A stretch of DNA of 64,000 nt from Anastrepha obliqua. Its lineage: Eukaryota > Arthropoda > Insecta > Diptera > Tephritidae. Of the stretch, positions 23,276-35,700 are shown piece after piece. The notes beneath the pieces were generated by a model. The model did no database searches. It was not told where the DNA came from and was given only the letters and a program-made list of their open reading frames with translations. Numbering within the stretch: position 1 is the stretch's first letter; each line of letters opens with the position of its first letter. Where the stretch lies: assembly GCF_027943255.1 (NCBI RefSeq), contig NC_072894.1:82375601-82439600 (forward strand). The letters are read 5' to 3'. The position numbers and the translations under genes are program-made.

Positions 23276-23367
23276 TAGTTGAGGATCAATTGTGTATTCG
23301 TTGAGTCGATCTACGGCAGCGGGTGATACATTTTAGTGTTTTAGTCAATTCAGTTCAACTTGGAAAA

Positions 23368-23756
23368 ATGCACGTCTTAAATTTTATGTTTATTTATCGA
23401 TTCTTGTGCGTTTTTGGAATAGGCAGCATTATATTTATTCTAATATATCAATCAATTGTATTACATAGTACTTTGAAAGAAAAAGAATCTGAAGTTAGAA
23501 GTAAGGAATCGTTTTGGCAGCGAAATCCGCAGGGATTGAATAGCTCGAGTGCTAATCTCAAGGATTGGCATGATGTCGAGGCCATGGAAAGAGAAGTAAT
23601 TCGCAAAGGAATTGGTGAGTCTGGTAGACCGGCATATATTAGCGATCAATCAAAGCTAGAGTTGAAGGAGGAAATGACCAAGAAAAATGGGTTTAATGCT
23701 GTATTGTCTGATATGATTTCGGTTCACCGTTCTGTGCCGGATACACGATTTCATGG
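23368..23756 (+). CDS. GalNAc-transferase gene 2, coding exon 1
   Basis: Signal anchor and stem. It ends [10 protein letters not shown] in phase 2 at a GTAAGT donor (23757). It aligns with gene 1 exon 1 through DWHD...ENGFN-like ([17 protein letters not shown]) motifs. The frame is open up to an alternative ATG at 23323. Confidence 0.87.
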
Positions 23757-26700
23757 GTAAGTGAGTTGAGCACATACATGTACAAGCTTGCATGCACTTT
23801 ATATACATACATATGCGATTGGAGCGAGCATACATTTCTGTTTGTTTAGTCGAGTTTTCCTCCAAATTCTTCTTCCTAATTGGCGCGATAACCGGTTATG
23901 CGATTTTGGCCGAGTTTAATAAGGTGCGCCAATCGTTTTTTTCTCGTGCTAACCGGCGCCAGCTGGATACGCCAAGTGAAGCCAAGTCCTTTTCCACCTG
24001 ATCTTTCCAACGCAAAGGAGACCTTCCTCTTCCTCTGCTACCACCAGCTGGTAGCCCATCGAATACTTTCAGAGCCGGAGCATTAGTATCCATTCGGACA
24101 TGATCCAGCCAGGATTTTTATTCGGTGCGCTATGTCTATGTCGTTGTAAAGCTCATACAGTTCATCGTTCCTTCGCCTGCAATATTCGCCGTTGCCAACG
24201 TTCAAAGGTCCAAAAATCTTGCGCAGAATATTTCTCTCAAACACTCCAATTTAGGGAGTGCATAAATGTAGTTTTAGCACGTCTCCGAATGGAAAATGGT
24301 TTGCATGAGAAGCTTCTTCCTGGCAGAAGTTTAATTGGCGACTCACCCATCTTGTCCAAGATGATAGCTATTAGAAAAGTTTCTTCTATTATTTGATATT
24401 CATGTCCTGTCACAGTGCCATCTAACTCCGGAAAACCGAATGGTATTTTGGAACAAGATTAGTTGTTATTATTAACTTCACTAAACAAATAGAGACTTAG
24501 AAATATGGCGGCCGTAGTCGCGACGCACTAGGCGCATTATGGAAAATAAGGAATAACATCAAAAATCTGTAACTTTTTTGTTTTCAAAGTTATAAACTTG
24601 AGATTTTGCATAGAAATACTGAATGCCATATAAATTTACGAAATACTTTTATATCTCTTTCGGTTGCAGAGGTATAGATCAACATCGGGGATATCTTTTT
24701 TTGTAGAAAGAGTTATCTCTCATCTGAAAAAAATTAAAAATTAAAAAAGTTTGCTGAAGTATTGCAATATAGGGGCTAAACGAGAATTATATGAAAATAC
24801 CTTCAAAAAAACAATTTTTTAATAGAATTCTGGAATTTGCCTTTTAAGCGATCTAAACTTTTTCAAAAAATTACGGTAAAAAAATATTGAATATTTTACA
24901 TATTAAAATATGTTTAACAAAAACCTGCATTTGCGCGTGGTTTCAATCGCCTCAGAATCTAGACACAATTTATTTATTTTTAGCAAATCTAGAGTATCTT
25001 TATCAAGTTCTTTGACAATTCTAGCATATGGTTTACGAATGCTTGTTATATGTATGTATGTATGTATGTACAGGGTGAACGATATGAAGTGTTATCTATT
25101 CAAAACACCATTACTTTTTTGTGTGAAATTAGTTTTTATTGATTTCAAAGACAAAATAGTTCAAAAATGATTACAATCTTTACATATATACAATTTTAAC
25201 ATATATACGCTTTAGCTCGATGTGACCACATTTTGCCTTGACTGTAGCCTTCAAACGGTCAAAAAATGAGTTGCATGCTGTACGAATGTGATCTTGAGGT
25301 ATTTTGGCCCATTCTCGTATAATCGCTTTTTTCAGCGCATCTATACTGGCATATTTTTTAGTCCTCACCTTGCACTCCCAAATGGACCAGATGGAATAGT
25401 CCATCGAATTTGCGTCTGGCAAATTCGGAAGCCATTGTGTGGACGAAATGAAGTGTGGAATATGATTTTCTAACCATTCTTGGTTCACCGAGTCTTGTTG
25501 GAACGTCCATGGTCTACGACCGAAATGTTTGCGAGTCCACGGCTCTAAAGCAGCTTCTAAAACATTTTCCCGATAATAAGTCGCATTCACTTTGACACCA
25601 GGCTCGATAAAAACGATTGAGGAGCGTCCATCAGCGGTCACTGCGGCCCAAACCATTACTTTCGATGGGAAATTGCTTCGAGTGGCCATACGTAGGCTCA
25701 AATTCTCGTATGAGCGTTCGGTCAAGTTAACACGATCGTTTTGAATGTTTATGAACTGCTCAATTGGGACTTTTTTTTCATCAGAAAACACAATGTTAGG
25801 AAATTCGCGACGTTCGTTCAAGCGCAACAACTCCTTTGCTCTTTCGCACCGAACTTTTTTTGCTGAGGAGAAAGATCGTGTGCTTTTTGGAACTTGTAAG
25901 CCTTGACCTTGAGCTCATTTTTCAATATGCGTCGAATGCTGTCTTGCGATATTTTCAGTTCTTTGGCCATTTTTCTTCCACTTCGACGTGGATTTCGTTC
26001 AAACATTTTATTCACTTTGAGGTGACTGAGCTCACGAATACTGGCTGGTTGTGATTTTTCAGCCAAATATAACTCAATCACACTATTACGTTTGAATTCC
26101 ATCACGGGGGGGAAAAAAATTCAACAAAACTGAGACGCAAATGCTTTTGATGGCTTATAAACAATATATTGAACTGTCATTAGAACAATTTTGACGTTGA
26201 TGTCATAAGCTGTTTTACAGATACAAGCAGTGTGAAGTTGGTAACACTTCATATTGTTCACGAGGTTTGTTAAAAAAATATCGCGAATTTTGAATTTTCG
26301 TAGGTTACGTATATTCGAATTTTGTTTTTTTTTTTTGTGGCGATTTGTTGGTACTTATGTCTCTCACTCATGCTGACGAGTTCGGCCATTTTGAATGTTC
26401 AGTTAATTGTTGACAGCTGCTTTGCTTGCACGTGTTTCGGCTCGTCTTCGATTTCTAACGATTCAAAAAGATGGATCAAAGAACTGTATCAAATTTTGTC
26501 TGAAAAACGAAATTAAGCGCGCGGATGCATTCCGAATGTTGACTGTGTCATACCGAGAAGCTACTTTGGACCAAAGCAACGTTTATCGGTGGTACAAAAT
26601 GAACTCAGAAGGCCGAGAAGATGTGAACAACCAAAAGCATGCCGAACGCTCGAGCACTTCAACAACAGACGAAAAAATTGAAGAAGTGAAGAAAAGGGTA

Positions 26701-29700
26701 TTGGCCAATCGTCGAATCACCGTTAGAGAAGTTGCTGAGGACCTAGACATATCGATTGGCTCGTGCCATTCGATTTTTTTCAATGATTTGGGCATGAGAC
26801 GGGTCATCGCAAAATTCGTACCAAAACTGCCCAATTTCGACCAAAAGCAGCATCGCATGAACATTGCTAATGAGATGTTGGACTCTATCCGCGACGACCG
26901 AAATTTGCTCCAGAGGGTCATAAATGGTGACGAATCGTGGGTTTATGGTTATGACGTGGAAACCAAAGCTCAATCATCTCAATGGAAGCTGCTAACGAAC
27001 CAAGACCAAAAAAAGCGCGCCAAGTTCGGTCGAATGTAAAAGTTTTGCTTACCGTTTTCTTCGATTGCAGGGGCGTTGTGCATCAAGAGTTCTTGCCATA
27101 GGGTAAAACGGTCAATAAGGAATATTACTAGCAAGTTATGCGCAATTTGCGCGAAGCAATCCGCCAGAAACGTCCGGATTTGTGGAAGAACAAAAATTGG
27201 CTCTTGCATCACGATAACGCTCCTGCTCACACATCGTTGCTTGTGCGCGACTTTTTGGCACAACACAATAATGATGCCACAACCACCGTATTGCCCAGAT
27301 CTGCCCCTTGTGACTTTTTCTTCTTCCCGAAAGTGAAGAGGCCCATGAAGGGACGACGCTACGACACGATTGACGAGATAAAGACGGCATCGAAGGAGGA
27401 GCTGAACAACATAAAAAATTGATTTTTTGAAGTGCTTCGAAGATTGGAAAAAACGTTGGCACAAGTGTATAATATCTTATGGGGATTACTTTGAAGGGGA
27501 CTAAATAGGTATTTATGAATAATGAAAAAATACAAAATTAGCGATATTTTTTTAACAAACCTCGTACTTCTAATATTCTCCCCATGATTCAATAACTTGT
27601 GCACTGAGGATGAATATTATATAATATTAGGTGCGCAACTAAGTTATCGCTGTTTTTTTGATGAAAATACAACTTTATTCTGAAAAAATGGTTACAAGTG
27701 AATCAGGATTTCCCATTTCAGTATTTCCAGGTAGGTTTTAACGGGTCATTGAGCAATGCCTCCAATTCAGCGTCTTCGAAGGTTTTTGGCCTTCGGCGAC
27801 GGAGCCAATCTCGGCACGTTGTTTCAATTAAAGCAACATCTCCATAAACTTTTTGTATCCATCGATGCGCTTCAGCCGACGTTTTTTACGAATGAAAGAG
27901 GAAAATCAACACTTCCCGCAAATGACGATTATTCGGCACAAAATCAGACATTTTCACAAAACCAAAAGTATATGATACCAAAATAAAATCACTAATGTGT
28001 CGAAGCAGTTTGTTTACCATATGTCTAAGCTTGGTTTATGACACTGCTGGCGGCATCTATTGACAAACAGCGGGAATTTAGTCGCGCACCTAATATCATA
28101 CGATTTGTATATGTTGACATACCTACATATACTCTTGCGGTTTCCAATGCATACACGTCGAACCTTTGGGCAACAGTCATAACACCAGAAGATATATTTT
28201 GTAGAATCATATACAATATGTGTATCTGCACTTCAGTGGCAGTAGAATTACCTTCATTAAAGTTGTCGCTTACTTATTTTGGTTTATCTATAATTAATCT
28301 CAGATCTTCTCAAACAAGCCTTTAGCTCCGATTTTTCTAATCTTTTGCCCTCTTTTTCCTTACTTGTAGCAGACCATTTCTTAATGAAAGGTTATAGGAT
28401 ATGTACAAAATCATCTCCAAGCATCTAATCCAGGCATGCGGTATTGATTAGGTCTGACGGTGATTTTCTCAAAATCGTTCATTATGCTCGAAGTAGCACA
28501 AACTGTGCTTGTTCATACCTCGGTAAATTTTTTATATTTCCCTTTTTAAATTACAATCTGTTAAATTTTAATTAATATTTTTAAAGTAGTATTGGAAATC
28601 TTTGTTCTAACCAACATTAGATAAACATTCAATTTTGCTTCAGATTATGCTACATTATAATATTATATATTATTTTCTAAATGTTTTAATTATTATTGTT
28701 TTTTGTATTTTCTGTTTTTTTGTTATATTGTGAGTTCTGTTGGAGTTAATCGTTTTAATCTCCGTTTTGCCACTTTCTCCGATTGTGGTAGTTTGCGCAT
28801 TTGCGCATTTGCTCATTTTAATGTTTCGTTAGTCGTTGTATGTGCTTGATGCTGTATTTTCTAATTGTTTCATCTATTGTGTCGATATTGAGGTTGCTGT
28901 GGATCACATCGTTCGGTATATACCAGCCTGCTTTTATTATTGTTCGAAATATTTTAGATTGGGTCCTTTGAATTGTTTTGATATTGATTTTTTTTGCTGT
29001 GCCCCAGATTTCTATGCCATATTTCCAAATGGGTGAGATTATAGATTTATATATCCCTACTTTGTTGTTGAGGCTTAGTTTTGAATTTTTAGCCAACAGC
29101 CATTATAAAGGGTGATTTTTTAAGAGCTATAGGAAAGTTTTTCAACAAACACACATGTGAAATTCAGAAAAATACATGAATTTTTTATTTAAACCGATAG
29201 TACTGTCCATATAATTTAATGTTTGAAGACTATTTCATGCAAATGTTGACCGCGACTGCGCTTCAAATGGTCCATCCGCTTAGTCCAATTTTGGCATACT
29301 CTTTCCAATGTTTCGGCCGGTATCTCACATATAAATGCTTTAATGTTGTCTTCCAATGCGTTAATTGAAGCTGGCTTGTCTGAATAGACATGAGCTTTAA
29401 CATAGCCCCACAAAAAATAATCGAAAGGCGTTATATCGCACGATCTGGGTGGCCAATTGACACGTCCCGAACATGAAATAAAATGTTCACCGAACTCGCC
29501 TCTCAACAAGTCCATTGTTACGCGTGCTGTGTGGCATGTGGCATCGTCTTGCTGAAACCACATGTCATGCAAGTCAAGCTCTTGCATTTTGGGCAAAAAA
29601 AGGTTCGATATCATTTCACGGTAGCGCTCACCATTCACAGTTACGTTACGATTCGCAGCATCTTTGAAGAAGTACGGTCCAATGATACCTCCAGCCCATA

Positions 29701-32700
29701 AACCGCACCAAACTTTGACCTTTTCTGGATACATTGGTAGCTCTTGCAATTCTTCTGGCTCATCTTCACTCCAAAATCGACAATTCTGTTTATTTACGTA
29801 CCCATTGATCGAAAAATAAGCTTCGTCGCTGAACACAATTTTTCGATAAAAAAGTGGATCTTGGGCCAACTTTCCAAGAGCTCATTCACCCAAAATTCTG
29901 CGTTGCGGTAGGTCGTTCGGCTTCAATTCTTGTACCAGTTGTATTTTGAAAGGTTTCACACCTAAATCATTTCGCAAAATTTTCCACGTTGTTGAGTAAC
30001 AGAGGCCCAATCGCTGCCAACGGCGACGAATCGTTAATTGATGGTCATCATTAACACTGGCCGATACAGTTCGCACTCTACGTAAGCGTGTTGGTGGTTT
30101 GATGTCCAATAATGTAAATTTGGTTCTAAATTTAGTCACAATAGCTCGAATAGCCGCTTCAGTGGGTCGATTAAGCTGACCATAAAATGGAGAAGCGCGC
30201 GATAAACTTTCTTAACAGAACACGCATTTTTGTAATAAAATTCATTGATTTGCAAGCGTTGTCCGTTTGTAAGACGATTCATGGTTAAATTATAGACCAA
30301 ACTGAAGATGTTTGACAGTGAAGCAAAACACGAAATGTGCGTCAGCTGTTTAAATCAACTGTTTAAAAAGATAATAGCTAAAAAATCACCCGTTAGTTGT
30401 CTGAGCTTGTTTTTGATTTCATTTCGTTTATTTTCTATATGTCGTTTTCAATTTACTTTTTTATCTATAGTTATGCCAAGGTACATTGCAGTAGGAAGGA
30501 TTTTTATTTTATTGTTTTTTATTGTTAGTTTTTGTTTCTAGAAAGCCTGTGTTTGTATATATTATTTGTACCGTTTTAACTTTGTTGACTTCTATTCCCC
30601 ATTTATTGAGCCATGTTACAATGCCATGTATTGTTTTTATTTTATCTGATGCCATTAAAACCGAATGTGGCTATCATACAATTTTTTGTTGTTGGGATCG
30701 GTATATCTGCTGTAAATATCAGGTACAATAGAGGCCCTGGAACACTACCTTGGGGTACACCTGCTGACATTTGCATCATACTTAACTAATCGTCTTCAAC
30801 CTGTATAAAGAAATGTCGGTTTTCCAGGTAACTTTTGAGAATTTAATATTTTGTTTATAACTCTGTGGACTTGCTGCACAGTTGAAGGCTGTCGTCTAAA
30901 TTCAAATTGATGGCTTGGTATTATTTTTTTTCTATCAGAATTTTGTCTAATCTGGCAAAGAATATTTTTTCAGACACTTTTGAAAGAATGGGCAAGAGAC
31001 TGATGGGGCGATATGATGTCGCTTTTGAAGCTTTTGAACTTTCCAGATGCGTGGGAAACATTGTGTCCTTGATATGCTGTTGAATATTTGTCGTCATATT
31101 CATTTTATTTTCTGGGGTACTCGTATTTTCATTTTATTCAATGTGCTGATTGTCTTTTTCGTTTGACAATATTGTTTTAAAGTGTTCAGTTGGTGTGTTT
31201 GCCTTCTCTTTATTGGTCTTTGCCCAAGATCCGTGTTGTTTTTTGATGGGAGGCTTAAGTGGAACTGCTTTGACGAAGTTTTTAGTGGCTTTCCATATCA
31301 ATGACGGATTATTATTATTAGTATTATTATGAGGGGGACTTGTAAGATGCGACTTGAAAGATCTATTGTGCCCTTTGACAGATTCAGAGTATTTCTCTGT
31401 ACCCAACTTCTTCTTTGCCTATCCTCTACTTTCTGAATAAGAGAGGAGAAGTTACTTTTTCCTAGGCTAGAAAATGGCTCTTGGCCTATAAATGCGAATG
31501 CTGCCCCTCAGATATTCAGCTTATAAAAATATTCCAGCACCAGTTTTGAGATTGAGAGCTTTAATTGCTGTCTGGCTATCACGATAGCCAAGCTTCTGTT
31601 GTTTAAGTTGCCTTCAAGGCTAAAGTGAAAAATACTTGCATCCTTGTTTAGCGTTTCCGAGTATATTTTCCCCGCATGCAATTCACCAATTTGGTCCTGT
31701 AAATTAAGGGGTTAGGGGTAGTCAGAGGCCCGAAAAAATGATGATTTTCACGAATTTTTTTTTGCTACTTAATTAATTTATTTAACAAAAATAAAAACAT
31801 AGCATAAAAACATCATGTTTTAACTTGACTTCACCAAAATTTCAAAAAAAAAAAATTAATAATTGCAAAAGTTATCGTTGTTTGTGTGAAGCCCGTTTCT
31901 CCAGAAGTCCCTTGCGGTGAACATCACAAGTCCTTGCAGATTCATCTAAAACCAATCGGATAAGAAAAATTAGTTTTATTAATAGATAATCTTGTGCCTG
32001 ATCGAAGCTTTTTTTTTTTTTCAAAATGAACAAAATGGCGGCCTCAGAAAATTTTTTCCAGATTTTAGAGCAAAAAACCAACAGTTAATTGTTAAAAAAA
32101 AATCGAAATTTTTGAAAAAAAAAAATCCTTCGATCAGGCACAAGTTTTTTATGTTTTTCAAAAGCTGTATAAATTTTATTGAAATCTACGTAGCGGTTTT
32201 TAAGTTACAGTGTTCACCAGTTTGAAAAACATAGTTTTGAGAAAAACGCATTTAAAGTTTTGCTATCGGCTCCGGAGCGGCCGAGCGCCCTTTGTTAATT
32301 GTTGAATAACTTGAAGAGTATTTGTCGGATTCACTTTAAATTTTTACACAATATTTTTAAAACATTATACTTTAAGAAAATGCAAAAAAAAATCAATTTT
32401 TTGAAAATTCTGACTACCCCTAACCCCTTAAGCACAATAGATTTTGTATTCATTGGGGTTTACTTCGAAAACTCAATTGAAATCGGCCTAAAAATCTACC
32501 AGATGAAGATGCTTGACTTTGCCAAACAATATAGCCAGCTGCTTTATCAATTAATTTGAATTTAGAGCACGAAGCAATGAACAAATTTGTATTTAAAATC
32601 TACTCAGACTTTATTAGAAATGGTTTTTTACACTCAGTTTGTCAAGATGAATCGTCACATTCCCACTTACTATATAAAACTAAGTTTTTGAGTCCTGATG

Positions 32701-35700
32701 TATACACGGAGTAGCTTTCCATTAAACGTTGTAAAGATGTTATTTTTGCATAAAAGTTGGTTGTTGTTATCGATGAATCAGGTGGGCAGTAACTTTGTTC
32801 ACATTTCTGCATTTCTTGCTTCCATGGCAGCAAAAATTATTGCTGTTACGATTCTAAGATAATTGTCTTCCTTTAAGTGCCTGTCGTCCTTCCACAATAG
32901 CTTATCTTCCACAATATTACCTTCAGTTCCTTCACCTACAGTTGCAGTCCTCCCAAATACGCTTCGTACATGTGCTCAAATCCGTATTCTCTCAAAAGTG
33001 TAGTTTTTTTGCACCTTTTATAATATTTGATGCTGAAAAATTTGCATACCAGATATAAGGTTTTCCACGCTTTCCAGATGTAGAAGCTGCACAGAATGCA
33101 GCAAACCAATCACAATTTTTAAAAAAAAATCGTTACTTTTGCGTTGACTCTTCGTACAGCGTTTACTGCATTAATAATAAGGTTTTTTTTAATTGTTAAT
33201 TACCAATCCATTGTCTTCAGAAATTTTATATTTTTCCTTGAAAAATGTGGATTAGGCACTCATTTCATCAGTTCTCTATTCAAAAAAATTGTATTAGTGT
33301 ACGTTTAGGATATTTTAAGGTGATTTTAAGTGATTTCTTTAAATCTAATGCTCTGAATACAGGGTGAATGAAACTTTTCCCTTGCAAAACGAGCTTCTCT
33401 ATCTAGTCCAGTCATTTGGTAAAAAAAGGGAGTTACCTGGAAAATTTTCCGGGAGTTTTCAAACTAGGTATATTAATTTTTATAGATTTTGGCATGCTCT
33501 TTTCGAATTTCAAAAATGGCGCCTAAAAACAGTTTTTTTACAATATCTCCATTCCGACGCATTTTATGAGAAAAACATATGTATACAAAATTAAACTAGA
33601 GATAATTTCCAACATTTTATGTTACAACGATTTTTTTGTAAAATCAATAGTTTTTGGTGTACAATAATCTTCTACTATAGCAGGTTTTAGAAAAGCAGGT
33701 ATAAGGGTAATGTGTCGCCTTTGTTGAAGGGCCCCTTTTTCTCTCGACCTTCAACGAAACATCTGTCGGTAGAACTGAAGAGAAGTATCTAGTTTAGACT
33801 GAGTCATCAGCATATGTCTATCGATTTACAGTGAAGTTTGTGTTTTTAGAGTCATGGCTTCTGATGAAAGAAATTGTTTTATTTGTGATAATCCATTATT
33901 AGAAAATGAAACAATTGAAGTGAAGGAAAAAGGATTGGAGACTTTCGTAAATCAAGTGTTAAAAGAAATAACAATAAAGTTAAACTTTTGGCGGGAATAA
34001 AATCGATAGCGGTTCATGATGTACATATGTCTAAAACGATACAACAATGAAAAGTTAATCACTGCATCATTGGGTAGAGGAAGTGATGTCACGACCCCTC
34101 AACTACCACTGCGATCCTCGCACCCAATATTTTCTTTCAAAGACCATTGTTTTTTATGTGCTGATGAAATAACAGCAGAGTTTATAGCAAAACAAAAACA
34201 GAAGCGGTTGTGCAAGCGTGGCGTTGTGTACAGTGTGCGAAAATTATCAATGAAAAATAGTATTTCTGAACTTGCTAGAGCTCGTAATGATGATTGCGGT
34301 CGAGCAATTGTTGAGCGTCTTCAGCATGACTTGGTCGCAGCCGATGCACAGTACCATAATTCCTGCATGAAAAAAATGTATCAAGCACCACCAGCTGAAA
34401 AAATAAAAAAGGTCCGTATGCGAATGAGATAGATACTGCGATGCAGTTCATTTACTCTTATCATGATAGAAGGTGACATTGTTCCGATTAATCCATTGTT
34501 AATTTTCCAAGGAATGTGCATTGCAAAAGAATCTGAAGAGGAACTTAAAAACTTTCTTACGTACGAACTTGCTCCATTTCCTTTATTGCTATAAAGGCAT
34601 GCGTAAATGCGTTAAACTTTCAATGTACAAGGCATTTAAGCAACAGTCTGGAGACATACATAAATGTTGGCGATGCAATGTAGGTATGTCATCGACGGAG
34701 GGCATTTGGCATCGTGGTGAACTATTTTCATCTATTTGCAGTAACTACATCACGTACGTCCGATCTAAATATAAATCCAATGCCATAATCGTATTCGACG
34801 GATATCCTGAAAATGTAGCAAACTGTAGTACTAAATTTGCGGAAATTTCCAGGTGGTGTGGAAATGAGTTTTTTTCGAAAACGCATATTAAAATGTACTT
34901 TGTAGCGCTCATACGCCAAAAACTATTGATTTTACAAAAAATCGTTATAACATAAAATGTAGAAAATTATCTCTAGTTTAATTTTGTATACCTATGTTTT
35001 TCTCATAAAATGCGTCGGAATGGAGATATTGTATTGGCGGCGCTAGCGTCGCAGATACGAGGTGGCAAAGTTGAAATTCGAAAAGAGCATGCCAAAATCT
35101 ATTAAAATTATCCAGTTTCAAAACTCCCGCAAAACTTTCCAGGTCAAACTACCAGATGACTGGACTAATCCTAGATACTTAGTTCCAAACTTTTGGTTCC
35201 GCCCAAACGGTTCGGTCCGGTTCAATGTTCGACAGATCAATATTTAGTTTTCTAATTACATTTTCAAATATTCGAAATTTAAAGTAAAAAAGTAGTTAGA
35301 GTAGAAAAGAGTTAGAGTATAAAAAAACTATAATTGTAAAGTAATCAAACTTACCCTGGAGAGATTTCAGATTTGAGCACAAATTTTATAAACTTTTCAG
35401 GGAATACACAAGGATCTGGATTACAGCGCTCCACAAAATTTCCAAAAATTTCCAAAGAGATTTGCGTGGGATAACGTTAAAGGCCTAGGGTCAGTGGCTA
35501 TCCTCACTGATGGCTCAAGGCGAAACAATAAGGTAGCATTATTCAGTGGGATTGATTCGGAAGTGCTGCAACTCAACCTAAACTTACGGCTACCTGATCG
35601 GAGTAGCACAAATGATTACTATCTACTCTGTCAGTCAAGCTACCATTAAATCCCTACAGTGCAACCGATCTTTTTAGTGTTATATGTACTTTTATTTAAA

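Noticed and set aside
23896..24093. Minus-strand frame with APALKVFDG and [10 protein letters not shown] as a host protein
   Set aside because: This block is the standard C-terminus of a non-LTR RT, and two more 3' scraps of the family lie in the window.
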